Positions 1 through 10,800 are shown, counted from the stretch's first letter. The stretch is DNA of 64,000 nucleotides from Acrocarpospora catenulata (GCF_018476525.1 NZ_JAHCST010000005.1:62001-126000); one strand, 5' to 3'. The notes: a model not told the origin generated them from the sequence alone. Made by a program: numbers and translations.

Positions 1-243
1 CATGTCCCGCCCGTCGAGCACGAGCGGCGCCAGGTAACGTGCCAGCAGGTGCCAGGCGGTCTCGATGGTCTCGTAGTTGTAGTACGGCGTTTCCATCGCG
101 GTGCACTCGCCGTAGCCGGAGAGCCCGTCCGCGTCGGCCCGGACGAGGACCTTGGTCCACGTCTCGAACGACTGCCAGCGGTTCTCGAAGGGCCGGCTCA
201 GCTTGGCGGTCACCATCCGCAGCACGACGCGGTCCGGCCTCAT
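1..243 (-). CDS. Enolase-superfamily enzyme (OSBS / N-acylamino acid racemase-like), 5' part only
   Basis: Only the first 81 codons are visible; the gene runs off the left edge. The start ATG overlaps the stop of the ATP-grasp gene (ATGA), so it belongs to the leftward NRPS operon. The N-terminal capping-domain pattern is clear: an early LSRPFENRWQSFETWTKVLV stretch, then GYGECTAMETPYYNYET, which matches o-succinylbenzoate synthase / N-succinylamino acid racemase proteins of the mandelate-racemase/MLE group. The catalytic barrel, with its Lys and Asp/Glu residues, is outside the window. OSBS, racemase or dipeptide epimerase activity therefore cannot be separated. In this context, and because the NRPS modules lack epimerization domains, racemization of an amino acid or peptide is an attractive inference. 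Confidence 0.75.
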   Translation of the reverse strand, partial: MRPDRVVLRMVTAKLSRPFENRWQSFETWTKVLVRADADGLSGYGECTAMETPYYNYETIETAWHLLARYLAPLVLDGRDM

Positions 244-1559
244 GGCGACACGTCCCCGATCACGCGCACGGCCAGCTTCTGGCCGCCCTGGAACACGTTG
301 AGCCGCGGGTTCAGCCCGGCCTTCGAGCCGAAGCCGAGGACCCGGCCGCGCATCACGTAGGTGTCGAAGGTGACCGGCATGGCCGTGATCGACGGGTGGT
401 CAGGACCGATCGTCGGGTAGGCCGTGGGCGGGATGTGGGCCTGGGCGACGTGGCCGTCCGACAGCCCGGCGATGATGGCGTCCTCCCAGCCGGTCCGGGA
501 GACGGCCCGGCCGATGGTGACGCCGTCGCCGCGGATGTCGTAGGGCTCCTTGAGCACGTAGCGGTGCGGGCGCTCGATCAGGTCGTCGTACAGCAGGGCG
601 GTGCCGTCCACCCCGGGCGCGTCCTTGGCGACGCGGCGCGTCCACGGCAGCAGCCGGGCCACCAGCGCCCGCTCCTCGTCGGAGAAGAGTTCGGCGAAGC
701 GCGGCTCCTGCGGCAGGGCCAGCGACAGTTTGCTCTCCGCGACGTAGCGCGCGCCGAAGGGGTTGACGTGCGTGAACGAGTCCGTCTGTACGGCGTCGAG
801 CCAGCGCGCGACGAACCCGCCGTCGGCGGTCAGCGCCCGCCAGGGGGCGGTGTTGAGCTTGTTCCAGCAGGCGTCGGCGGGCCGCCCGCCGAAGTGCACC
901 CGCCCGCGGGTGACCCGCAGGTCGCGCGGGTCGGCCACGTAGGCGTCCACGCCCGCGGCGGTGAAGGCGGCGGCCATCTCGCTGCTCTCCCGGGTCACCG
1001 CCCCGGCCGGTTGCAGGATCGCCACGTGCTCGGGCCACCCGAGCACGTCGAGCAGCGCGTGCTCGGAGGTGTAGGTCAGCGGCGAAGCCGGGCCGAGGTC
1101 CACGCCGAGCCGCTCGAGCACCTCCGCCACGATCTGGTTGATCCGCCCGGTGAACAGGCTCCCGGCGGGCGCGTCGGCGTTGTTCTCCAGCAGGTACGGA
1201 CGCTCGGTGCCCTGCTCCAGATACCCGTCGAGCCGGCAGACCTGCACCTGGTCCGCCAGCCGCCGGTCGGCCAGCACCAGCGCCTCGGCCGCCGGATCCA
1301 GGCGGTACCACCGCCGGACCTGCTCCTCCGTCTGGTACAGCCGCACGATCTTGTTGAGCAGCCGCACATAGTCCTCCGCCGCCCGGGAGAACTCCAGCGC
1401 CGCCGTCTCACTGACCGTCAGCGGCAGCGGCGAGAGCGGGAACCGCTTGTTCTGGTACGCGGGAGCCTCCCGCACCACCTCGGCCATGGCCCGGTGGACG
1501 GCGGGGCCGCGGGCGACCAGGGTCGCCGCCGCCGCGAGGGCCGAGTCCCAGCGGATCAC
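240..1559 (-). CDS. Circularly permuted ATP-grasp ligase (glutathionylspermidine-synthase-like)
   Basis: 439 aa, starting at a GTG that overlaps the aminotransferase stop (GTGA). The C-terminal half carries the features expected of circularly permuted ATP-grasp proteins: LLENNADAPAG, WNKLNTAPW, and YVLKEPYDIRGDGVTIGR as the likely ATP/Mg-binding loop. Such enzymes join a carboxylate to an amine through an acyl-phosphate. No transmembrane segment or signal peptide is seen, so it should act in the cytosol. It lies between a BCAT and an enolase-superfamily gene at the far end of the NRPS operon, so it may add a building block to the peptide or make a precursor amide. The substrate cannot be read from sequence. 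Confidence 0.65.
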   Translation of the reverse strand: MIRWDSALAAAATLVARGPAVHRAMAEVVREAPAYQNKRFPLSPLPLTVSETAALEFSRAAEDYVRLLNKIVRLYQTEEQVRRWYRLDPAAEALVLADRRLADQVQVCRLDGYLEQGTERPYLLENNADAPAGSLFTGRINQIVAEVLERLGVDLGPASPLTYTSEHALLDVLGWPEHVAILQPAGAVTRESSEMAAAFTAAGVDAYVADPRDLRVTRGRVHFGGRPADACWNKLNTAPWRALTADGGFVARWLDAVQTDSFTHVNPFGARYVAESKLSLALPQEPRFAELFSDEERALVARLLPWTRRVAKDAPGVDGTALLYDDLIERPHRYVLKEPYDIRGDGVTIGRAVSRTGWEDAIIAGLSDGHVAQAHIPPTAYPTIGPDHPSITAMPVTFDTYVMRGRVLGFGSKAGLNPRLNVFQGGQKLAVRVIGDVSP

Positions 1560-2452
1560 GACCTGACCTCCTCGAAGTAGCGGCCGACGAGCGCCCGGGT
1601 GACGGGGGAGTCCGGCCAGGCGCGCACGGCGTGCCCGTCGAAGGACCGGACCGGGGCGAACTCCAGCCCGGTGCCGCACAGGAACGCCTCGTCCGCCTGG
1701 TAGGCGTCGATCCGGCCGAGCACCGTCTCGCGCGCCGTCAGCCCGAGCGCACTCGCGCGGTCGAGCACCCAGCGGCGGGTGATGCTGGGCAGCACGCCCT
1801 CGGTGAGCGCCGGGGTCAGCAACTCGCCGTCGCGCACCAGGAACAGGGCGGCCGTCGGGGCCTCGCACAGCCGCCCGGCCGCGTTGGTCAGCACGCAGCC
1901 GTCGAAACCGGCGGCCTTGGCGTCCAGCAGCGCCAGCCGCGGCCCGCCGTAGTTGGGGATGCCCTTGGCGGCCGACGGGAAGGCCAGGTCGCAGGCGCGC
2001 TGCCAGAGGCTGACCTGCAACCGCATGCCCTCCCACGCGCCGTCGCGCAGCCAGCGTTTCCGTCCCATCGGGGTGGCCGAGATGGTGAGCGCCGGTTCGA
2101 CCTCGGCGTCCATCAGGCCGGGGTTGACCGCGTTGACGGCGATCCGCAGGTACGCGTCGTCGTCGATGCCGTTGCGCAGCACGAGGTCGTCGACCAGTTC
2201 CGGGATCTTGTCGATGCCGGGGTCGGGGATCCGGCTGAGCGCCAGCGAGTAGCCGAGCCGGCGGACGTGCGCGTCCAGCAGGAACGGCCGCACCCCCGAC
2301 CGGTCGGCCCGGCGGTAGAGCCGTACGCCCTCGAAGACCGACACGCCGTACCGGAGGGCGAGGCCGCCCACCGGCACGGTCGCGTCCGCCGCGTCGCACC
2401 ACGCGCCGGCGTGGAAGACCTGGCTTCGGTGATCTCGCTGCACGGCCGTCAC
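1556..2452 (-). CDS. Branched-chain-type (fold IV) PLP aminotransferase
   Basis: 298 aa, with a GTG start overlapping the upstream stop (GTGA). The fold type IV layout is present: YGVSVFEGVRLY near residue 35, the probable PLP lysine K163 in AAKGIPNYGG, and GRLCEAPTAALFLV after it. The family converts alpha-keto acids to amino acids (BCAT), forms D-amino acids, or lyses aminodeoxychorismate. The catalytic-lysine context is nearest to BCAT. A second BCAT lies at 35,151-36,101, so the locus has two, and each probably serves a different keto acid. The position just downstream of an aldolase-like gene suggests amination of its product (inference). Confidence 0.8.
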   Translation of the reverse strand: MTAVQRDHRSQVFHAGAWCDAADATVPVGGLALRYGVSVFEGVRLYRRADRSGVRPFLLDAHVRRLGYSLALSRIPDPGIDKIPELVDDLVLRNGIDDDAYLRIAVNAVNPGLMDAEVEPALTISATPMGRKRWLRDGAWEGMRLQVSLWQRACDLAFPSAAKGIPNYGGPRLALLDAKAAGFDGCVLTNAAGRLCEAPTAALFLVRDGELLTPALTEGVLPSITRRWVLDRASALGLTARETVLGRIDAYQADEAFLCGTGLEFAPVRSFDGHAVRAWPDSPVTRALVGRYFEEVRS

Positions 2453-3210
2453 GCGTTCGGGTAACGGAAGACAGGTTCGGAAGGGTCGTAGGCCTCGCGC
2501 AGGATGGCGTCGAAGTGACGGTGCCGCAGCTCCAGCGCCCGCACCAGGTAGTCGTGGGCCTGCTGCCGCAGCTCGGGGGTGTCGCAGTAGCGCACCAGCA
2601 GCTCGCGGGCGGCGGCCGCGTGCTCGTCCTCCAGCTCGCTGACCGCGTCGGACCCGGCGTCGCTGGAGGCGTGGTGCACGAAGAACTCGTAGCCGAAGCG
2701 GGGCAGGCCGTAGTCGTCACGCATCACCGAGAGCATGCTGCGCCCGCCGTCGGCGGTGACGATGGGCGGCTGGCCCTCCATCAGCAGCAGCACCGAGGCG
2801 ACGCCCGCGGTGAAGTGCACGTCGGTGTTGTTGCACGCGTCGATGTTGTGCGCGACCACGGCCGAGGTCTCCGCCCAGGGGCGCGGGTCGTCCAGGTACT
2901 CCCTGGTCACCCCGACCGCGCTGCCGAAGTCGGCGAAGGTGTCCAGGTGCCGCGAGGAGCCGGACAGGGACCCGGTCTCCTCCTCGTAGATGTTCTCCAC
3001 GAGCAGGGCACGCAGCCGGTAGTCGTCCACCCGGGACGCGATGCCGAGGATGTTGCGGGTCCAGAGGTTCTTGATGGGCCAGCGCTGCACGACGAACGTC
3101 TGCAACAGCCGCTGGGTGGCCTTGCCGGCGAGGATGGTCTGGTAGAGGGGGCTGGTCATCTTGCGGCGCTCGCTGATGAGCTGGTCCAGTTCCGCCACGA
3201 AGCCGGTCAT
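2449..3210 (-). CDS. Heme-oxygenase-like (HDO / TenA-PqqC-type) iron-dependent oxygenase family protein
   Basis: 253 aa from the ATG at 3210, chosen over a GTG at 3219 because AAAGGTG lies six bases before it. The all-helical TenA/PqqC/HDO pattern is visible: E78 with H88 (spacing 10, as in the SznF central domain), E145 in LLMEGQPP, then H180 and D184 in VHHASSD. HDO enzymes use two irons to oxidise amines or carboxylates, for example N-hydroxylation or oxidative decarboxylation. The last His expected in H-x3-D-x2-H is Ser187 here, so metal binding may be altered. It sits between the aldolase and aminotransferase genes, suggesting a role in making or modifying an amino-acid building block. 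Confidence 0.65.
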   Translation of the reverse strand: MTGFVAELDQLISERRKMTSPLYQTILAGKATQRLLQTFVVQRWPIKNLWTRNILGIASRVDDYRLRALLVENIYEEETGSLSGSSRHLDTFADFGSAVGVTREYLDDPRPWAETSAVVAHNIDACNNTDVHFTAGVASVLLLMEGQPPIVTADGGRSMLSVMRDDYGLPRFGYEFFVHHASSDAGSDAVSELEDEHAAAARELLVRYCDTPELRQQAHDYLVRALELRHRHFDAILREAYDPSEPVFRYPNA

Positions 3211-3224
3211 TGAATTCACCTTTG

Positions 3225-4136
3225 TTAGGAGTTCAGCAGGGGGAGCACCCCGCCCTTGGCGCGGAGGTTGGCGATCTCGTCGATGTTGAGGTTGAGCAGG
3301 CCGGACACGATCGACTCGCAGCGGGCCATCGCGCCACCCTCGCGGAGCGGGGAGATGACGTCGGCACTGGTCAGGGCGAGTGGGGTCAGGTCGAAGGGGG
3401 CCTCGCCGCGGGCCCGCAGGTAGCTGGCGAGCAGTTCGAGGCAGAGGTTGCCGCCGCCCTTGCCGAGGCCGCCGAGCGAGGCGTCGACGTACTCGCAGCC
3501 GGCGGCCAGCGCGGCGAGCGAGTTGCCGAAGGCGAGGCTGAGGCCGTCGTGCGCGTGGAAGCCGAGCGGCACCGAGGTGGCCTGCCTGGCCACCTCGACG
3601 AGCTCGGGGACGTCCTCGGGGAAGAGGCTGCCGTTGGAGTCGGCCAGGTAGAACACGTCGGCGGCGGCCCGCTCCGCCACGGCGGCGGCGGAGGCGATGG
3701 CGGCGGGATCGAGCTCGCTCACCCGGATCAGGTTGAGCGCGGCCCGCATGCCCGCGTCGTGGATGGCGGCGATCTCGCGCTCGGCCTGGTCGAACGCGGT
3801 GGGCCGGGTCGGCAGCCGGACCATGCCCACACCCAGGTCGGCCAGCTCGCGGTAGTGCGCCGCCGGGACCGGCTCGCGGACCATCACCACCAGCGTGGTC
3901 GTGTCGGCCGCGGTGGCCCGCAGCTTCTCCAGGTAGTACGGCGGGCAGGACGCGGCGGGCACGGTCCCGCCGTCCACGTCGTGCCGTTCCGGGCGGAAGT
4001 AACCGACTTCGACGCTGAGGACGCCGCCGTCGGCGACGGCGCGCACCACCCGGATCGCGTCGGACAGCGACCAGGCGTGCCGGTTCACGTAACCCCCGTC
4101 TCTGAGGGTCACGTCGAGGACGTGGGGGATGCGCAT
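3225..4136 (-). CDS. DRE-TIM metallolyase (4-hydroxy-2-oxovalerate aldolase / HMG-CoA-lyase-like)
   Basis: 303 aa; ATG preceded by AGGAG seven bases upstream. The divalent-metal DRE-TIM signature LDVTLRDGGY lies at residues 7-16, and a C-terminal HxHD metal motif (FHAHDGLS) follows, with GGLGKGGGN near the end of the barrel. Family members make or break C-C bonds next to a keto acid: HOA aldolase, isopropylmalate/homocitrate synthases, HMG-CoA lyase. DGGYVN is typical of the HOA-aldolase branch, but the protein lacks the usual C-terminal acetaldehyde-dehydrogenase-contacting region. Fifteen bases separate it from the HDO gene. Inference: it forms or cleaves a keto acid later transaminated by the neighbouring BCAT. 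Confidence 0.75.
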   Translation of the reverse strand: MRIPHVLDVTLRDGGYVNRHAWSLSDAIRVVRAVADGGVLSVEVGYFRPERHDVDGGTVPAASCPPYYLEKLRATAADTTTLVVMVREPVPAAHYRELADLGVGMVRLPTRPTAFDQAEREIAAIHDAGMRAALNLIRVSELDPAAIASAAAVAERAAADVFYLADSNGSLFPEDVPELVEVARQATSVPLGFHAHDGLSLAFGNSLAALAAGCEYVDASLGGLGKGGGNLCLELLASYLRARGEAPFDLTPLALTSADVISPLREGGAMARCESIVSGLLNLNIDEIANLRAKGGVLPLLNS

Positions 4137-4179
4137 CGGACGACTCCTCTTGCTGTGTGTCTGGCGGTGGGGTGAGGCG

Positions 4180-4857
4180 CTACAGGTGACGGACTTCGTC
4201 GCGGACGACCCGTCCGCCGACGTCGGCGGTGCCGGGACGGACGCCCGGCCGTACGTGGATCACCGAGCCGGCGCCGTGCCGCACGGTGAGGGGCCGGCCG
4301 AGGGCGGCGGACAGGCGCATGGAGGCCGACCCGCAGGCCTCGTCCTCGGTGATGCCGAGCCGCCCGGCGAAGACCCTGGCCCGGACGTGTCCCGTGGTCT
4401 CGTCCTCCCAGGCCCAGAGCTGGGTCATGTCCTGGCCGGGGTCCAGCGGGCCTGCCAGGTCGCCGACCTGGGCGGCGGTGGCCAGGCGCTCGTGCCACCA
4501 CGGCGGGGTCCCGGCCAGCGAGGCGGTGATCCAGATGCTGCCGTCCTGCTGCCGGACCGGCACGGGACCGGCCGGGGGCAGCACGGTGGCCGGCAGCGCG
4601 CCGGTCTCCCTGGCGATCGCCCAGGCGGTGCCGACGACCGGGTGACCGGCGAAGGGCAGTTCGCCGCCGGGCGTGTGGATCCGCAGCTCGCCGGTCGCGA
4701 GGTCGTCGACGTAGACCGTGGCGCTGAAGCCCAGCTTGGCCGCGAGCGTGGTCCGGTCGGCCTCGGCCACCTGACCGCCGTCGAGCACCAGGCCCAGATG
4801 GTTGCCGTACGCGCCGGCGACGTCGGTGAACACCCGCAGGACCATCACTTCAACCAT
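4180..4857 (-). CDS. PhzF-family protein lacking the catalytic glutamate
   Basis: 225 aa. The ATG at 4857 was chosen for the GGAG eight bases upstream; it overlaps the end of the NRPS gene by 13 bases. PhzF-family features are [30 protein letters not shown] and the C-terminal EDEACGSA. The glutamate that works as acid/base in PhzF (SE-T in the family) is alanine here (A46 in LGFSATVYV), and the protein is shorter than the usual 260-280 aa. It may be a non-catalytic or differently acting isomerase or binding protein. A second PhzF with the glutamate intact lies at 36,134-36,916. Position directly after the thioesterase module suggests a role in peptide tailoring. Confidence 0.8.
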   Translation of the reverse strand: MVEVMVLRVFTDVAGAYGNHLGLVLDGGQVAEADRTTLAAKLGFSATVYVDDLATGELRIHTPGGELPFAGHPVVGTAWAIARETGALPATVLPPAGPVPVRQQDGSIWITASLAGTPPWWHERLATAAQVGDLAGPLDPGQDMTQLWAWEDETTGHVRARVFAGRLGITEDEACGSASMRLSAALGRPLTVRHGAGSVIHVRPGVRPGTADVGGRVVRDEVRHL

Positions 4858-7800
4858 GACCTGCTCTCCTTCGGCTTGTTGACAGCGGCCAGGATCGGGC
4901 CGACGACCGACCCGACGGCGGACAGGGACGGGGGCGAGGTCATATGCGAGTGCCCGCAGTCCAGCACCCGCGTCTCGACCCGGCCCGTGATGTGCGGCCG
5001 CCACAGCGCCACGCGCTCTGCCAGGCCGCCCTCGCGCCCGGCCTGGAAGAGCAGCGCGTCGCCGCGGAAGACGGGCGGGGTGTACTCGCGGAGCAGGCGG
5101 CCGTTGTTGACGGTCACCCGCAGCAGCGCGGCCACCACGTCGGCGTCGAGGCTGCCGAAGGCGCTGCCCTTCTCCCGCAGGATGGCCAGCACCCGCTCCG
5201 GCGAGACGTCGCCGTCCACGTCCGCCAGCACGTCCAGCCCGTCGAAGGCGAGCGCCATGATCTCCCGCTCGTCGAGCAGGTAGTCGTCGTCCGCCCCGGC
5301 GGCCGGGTAGCCGTCGAGCAGGGCCAGCAGGCCCACCTCGTCACCTTCGGCCCGCAACCGGGCCGCGATCGTGTGGGCGACGACCCCGCCGAAGGACCAG
5401 CCGAGCAGGAAGTACGGCCCGCGCGGCTGCACCTTGCGGATCTGCTCCAGGTAGTCGGCCGCGACCTCGTGCACCGAGGCGGGCAGCGGGCCGGGCTCGT
5501 GCAGGGTGCGGGACTGCAGGCCGTACACGGGGATGGCCGGGTCGAGGTGGCGGAGCAGGCCGGAGTAGCACCAGCTCATGCCGCCCCCCGGGTGCACGCA
5601 GAACAGGGCGGCGCGGCCGGAGCCGCGGCGCAGCGGCAGCATCGTGCGCAGCGCGTCGCGCGGGGAGGAGCCCGAGCCCAGTTCGGCGGCGAGCCCGGCC
5701 ACGGTGGGCGTTTCGAACAGGGCGGCGACGCCGAGGTCGTGGCCGAGGGTGGCCCTGATCCGGGTGACCAGGCGGGTGGCCAGCAGCGAGTGCCCGCCGA
5801 GGGCGAAGAAGTCATCGTGCACGCCGACCGATGGCAGGGCCAGGACCTCGGCGAACAGACCGGCCAGGAGCTCCTCGCCGGGGGTGCGCGGCAGGTCGCC
5901 TGCGGGCCCGGTGTCCTGCGGCGCGGGCAGCGCCCGGCGGTCCACCTTGCCGTTGGGGGTCAGCGGCAGCTGGTCCAGCGGCACGAACGCGGCCGGGACC
6001 ATGTAGTCGGGCAGCAGCGCGGCGGCGTGCTCGCGGACGTCGGCGAGATCGACGTTCGAGAGGTCGACGTTAAAGAGGTCGACGTCGGCGGGGACGACGT
6101 AGGCGACCAGGCGGCGGTCGCCCGGTCGGTCCTCGCGGGCCACGACGGAGGCGTGCGCGACGTCCGGGTGCCGGGTCAGCACGGCCTCGATCTCGCCGGG
6201 CTCCACCCGGTAGCCGCGGATCTTGACCTGGGCGTCGGCCCGCGTGACGAACTCCAGCGTGCCGTCGGGCAGCCAGCGGGCGATGTCCCCGGTGCGGTAG
6301 ATGCGGCCGCCGGGCGTCCCGTACGGGTCGGCGGTGAAACGCTCCGCGGTCAGGCCGGGCTGGCCCACGTAGCCGCGGGTGACCCGGGGCCCGCCGACGT
6401 ACACCTCGCCGGGCACGCCGGGCGGCACCAGGCGCAGGTGGCGGTCGAGCACGTACAGCCGGGTGTTGCCGAGCGGGCGGCCGATCGGCACGCGGCGGCC
6501 GACGCGGTGCTCGGCGGGCATCGGGTGGGAGGTGACGATGACCGTGGTCTCGGTCGGGCCGTAGCCCGCGGTGACCACCGTGCCGGGGCAGGCGTCGATC
6601 ACCCGCTGCACCGACGTGGTGGACACCAGGTCGCCGCCGGTCCACACCTGCCGCAGCAGGCCCAGCGCGTCCAGCGCCTCGTCGGCCATCAGGTTGAACA
6701 GCGCGGGCGTGAACAGCGCGCACGTCACCTGGTTCGTCGCGATGACCCGGCTCACCTCGGCCACGTCCAGGTCGCCGGGCGGGGCGAGCACGACCGTGCC
6801 GCCGGACAACAACGCCGGCCAGATCTCGAACGTGGAGGCGTCGAAGGAGTGCGGTGCGTGCATCAGCACCCGCTCCAGCGCGCCCTCGGTCCAGCCGAGG
6901 TCCAGGCTCATCACCACGACGCCCCGGTTGCTCACGGCCACGCCCTTGGGCGCGCCGGTGGAGCCGGAGGTGAACATGACGTACGCGAGCGTGTCGGGAT
7001 GCGTCGCGACCTGGGGTGGCCCGGCGGTCTCCGCGTCGGGCGCGGCGGTGAGCACGATCCCGGCGCCGCTCGCGGTCAGGATGTGGTCGCGGCGGTCGGC
7101 CGGGAGGCTGGGCATGAGCGGCAGGTAGCAGGCGCCCGCCTTGAGCACGCCGAGGATCGCCACCAGCAGGCCGGGACCACGCTCCATGATGATCGCGACC
7201 GGGGTGTCCGGTCCCGCGCCGCGCCCGGCCAGGTCGTGCGCGAGTGTGTTGGCCCGGCGGTCGAGCTGGGCGTAGGTCAGCCGGGTCTCGCCGTCGGCGA
7301 CCGCCACGGCGTCGGGGGTGCGGGCGGCCTGGGCGGCGAAGAGTTCGGCGAGTGTCGCGTCCGGCACGTCCTGGTCGGTGTCGTTCCACCCGCCCAGCAG
7401 CGTGTCCCGCTCGGCGGCGGTGAGGATCGGCAGCCGGCTGAGCGGCGTGCCGGGGTCGGCCGCGGCGGCTTCGAGGATCAGCGTCAGGCGGGTGACCAGG
7501 CTTTCCGCCGTCGCGTGGTCGAAAAGCTCGGTGCGGTAGACCAGCTCACCGGTGATGCCGCCCTCCTCGTGGTCGGTGAGCTCGTGGTCGGTGAGCTCGT
7601 GGTCGGTGAGGTTGAACGACAGGTCGAACTGCCCGGCCACCGACGAGGTCCGCGCCACCTGGACGCGCAGGCCCGGCAGGTCGAAGTCGGGCGTCTGGTT
7701 CTTGTGCAGCATCACGCTGGTCTGGAAGAGCGGGTGGCGGCTGAGCGAACGCGGCGGGTTGACCACCTCGACCAGCCGGTCGAAGGGCATGTCCTGGTGG

Positions 7801-10800
7801 GCGTACGCGCCGAGGTCGGCCTCGCGGACCCGCGCCAGCAGTTCGCGGAAGCTCGGGTCGCCGGAGGTGTCGGCGCGCAGCACGAGCGTGTTGACGAAGA
7901 AGCCGACCAGGTCGTCCAGCGCGTCGTGGGTGCGGCCCGCCGAGCCGGAGCCCAGCGGGATGTCGGTGCCCGCGCCCAGCCGGGTGAACAGCGCCGCGAC
8001 CGCCGCCTGGAGCACCATGAACAACGTCGCGCCGCCGGCCCTGGCCAGGTCGAGCAGGCGACCGTGCAGGTCCGCGGGGATCGCGACGGGGACCAGGCCG
8101 CCGCGCTGGTCGGAGACGCTCGGCCGGGCGTGGTCGTACGGCAGGGCCAGCTCGTCCGGCAGCCCCGCCAGGTACTCGCGCCAGAAGGCGTCCTGCTCGC
8201 CGAGGCCGCGCTCGCGCTGCCAGAGCGCGTAGTCGGCGTACTGCACGGGAAGCGGTTCCCAGCCGGGCGCGCGTCCGGCCAGACGGGCGGCGTACGCGGT
8301 GGCCAGGTCGCGGGCGAGCGGGGCCATCGACCAGCCGTCGGAGGCGATGTGGTGGGTGAGCAGGACCAGCACGTGCCGGTCCCGTCCGGCGCGCAGCAGC
8401 CACGCCTTGAGCGGGACCTCGGTGGTCAGGTCGAACACGTGCCGCGCGGCCTCCGCGACCGCCGTCTCCAGCTTGCTCTTCGCGATCACCACCCGGGTGA
8501 GCAGCCTGCCCGCGACCTCCTCGACCGGCAGGATCTTCTGGTACGGCTGCCCGTCGTGCTCGGGGAAGACCGTGCGCAGGCTCTCGTGCCGGGCCACGAC
8601 GTCGGTGAGGGCGGCGGAGAGCGCGCGCCACTGGAGCGGGCCGTCCAGGCGCAGGATCAGCGGCAGGTTGTAGGTCCAGCCCAGGGCGTCCAGGCGGCTG
8701 AGGAACCACAACCGCTGCTGGGCGTAGGAGGGCGGCAGCAGCTCGGGGCGCGGTCCTGCGACCAGGGGCCGGCCGGTGTCGGCCCGCTCCAGCGTCCGGG
8801 CCAGGCCGGCGACGGTGGGCGCGTCGAACACGGCGGCCACGCCGACCTCCTGGCCGAGCGCGCTCCTGATCCGGTTGACCAGGCGGGTGGCGAGCAGCGA
8901 GTGCCCGCCGAGGGCGAAGAAGTCGTCGTGGATCCCGACCGACGGCAGGCCGAGCAGCCCGGCGAACAGCCCGGCCAGGACGTCCTCGCGCGGGGTGCGC
9001 GGGGCGGTGTCGTCACGTTCCGGCGCGGCCGGGGCGGGGAGGGCGGCACGGTCGAGCTTGCCGTTGGGGGTGATCGGCAGTTCGTCGAGCGCCGTGAACG
9101 CGCCCGGGATCATGTACTCGGGCAGGTGCCGGGCGGCGTGCTCGCGCAGCGCGTCCAGGTCGGCCCCGGCCGGGAGCACGTACGCCACCAGGCGGCCCTC
9201 GACCGGCAGGACGGTGGCGTGGCTGATGTCCGGGTGGCGGGTGAGCACGGCCTCGACCTCGGCGGGCTCGACCCGGTAGCCGCGGATCTTGACCTGGCTG
9301 TCGACCCGTCCGGCGAAGTCCAGCACGCCGTCCGGCAGCCAGCGGGCCAGGTCGCCGGTGCGGTACATGCGCTCGCCTGGCGGCCCGTACGGGTCGGCGA
9401 CGAAGCGGTCGGCGGTGAGGGCGGGCTGGCCCAGGTAGCCGCGGGCCAGTCCGGGCCCGGCGAGGTAGAGCTCGCCCTCGACGCCGGGCGGGACCGGCCG
9501 CAGGGCGCGGTCGAGCACGTAGCCGCGGGTGTTGTCCATCGGCCGCCCGATCGGCACCCGATCGGGGACGTTCCCGGTCATCGTGTGCCGGGTGGCGCAC
9601 ATGGTGGTCTCGGTCGGGCCGTAGAGGGCGCGCACGGTCAGCCCGGGGGAGTGCGCGAGCACCCGCCGAACGGCCGCGGCCGGCACCACGTCGCCGCCGG
9701 TCAGCACCTCGCCGACGCCCGCGAAGGCGGCCGGGCTCTCCTCGGCGACCACCTGGAACAGCCCGGCGGTCGCGTGCACCCGGGCCCTGGCGTCGCGCGG
9801 CAGCAGCCGGTCGAGCGCGGTCAGGTCCACCTCGCCGGGCGGCGCGACCACGACCGTTCCGCCCGTCAGCAGCGGCACCCAGATCTCCAGCGTCGAGGCG
9901 TCGAAGGCGTGCGGCGCGTGGAACAGGAACCGCACGGGCTCGGCCGCGCGCCAGCCCCGGTCGAGCGCGAACGCGGCCACGCCCTGGTTGGTGACCGCCA
10001 CGCCCTTGGGGACGCCGGTCGACCCCGAGGTGTACATGACGTAGGCGAGGTCGCCCGGCAGGCCCTTCACCGCGGGCGGCTCGGGTGTGCCGGTCGCGGG
10101 GACGGCGTCCACCACGGTCACGGCTCCGCTGCGGGCCAGCATCTCGGCGCGGCGCTCGGGCGGCGCGTCCGGCGCCAGCGGCAGGTAGCAGGCACCGGCC
10201 TTGAGCACTCCGAGGAACGCGACCAGCAGATCGGGGCCGCGCTCCAGCTCGACGGCGACCGGCACGTCGGGGCCCGCGCCGAGCCGGGCCAACTGGTGCG
10301 CCAGCGTGTTGGCGCGCCGGTCGAGCTCGGCGTAGGTCAGCTCGGTCCGCGGGTCGGTCTGCGGGGCGGCGACCGCGATCGCGTCGGGCGTGCGGGCCGC
10401 CTGGGCGGCGAACAGCTCGGCCAGGGTGGCGTTCGGCAGCGGATACGCCGTGTCGTTCCAGGTCTTCAGGATCGTGTGGTGCTCGTCGGCGGTGAGGACG
10501 GGCAGGCGGCTGAGCGGGGTGTCGGGGTTGTCTGCCGCCGCTTCGAGGATCAGCGTGAGGCGGGTGACCAGGCTTTCCGCCGTGGCCCGCTCGAACAGCT
10601 CGGTGCGGTAGACCAGCTCGCCCGCGAGCTCCGTCGTGAAATTGAACGACAGGTCGAACTGGGCGGTCGCCGCCTCGACCTCGCTCACCTCGGCCGCGAG
10701 GTCGCCCAGCTCGAAGCCGGCCGTCTCGTTGTTCTGGAGCACGAGCATGGTCTGGAAGAGGGGGTGGCGGCTGAGGGATCGGGCGGGGTTGAGGGCTTCG

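Noticed and set aside
240-2720. A single 826-aa protein covering the ATP-grasp and BCAT region
   Set aside because: Only its last 439 residues are protein-like. The upstream part is out of frame with the BCAT and HDO genes, and a GTGA junction gives the real ATP-grasp start.
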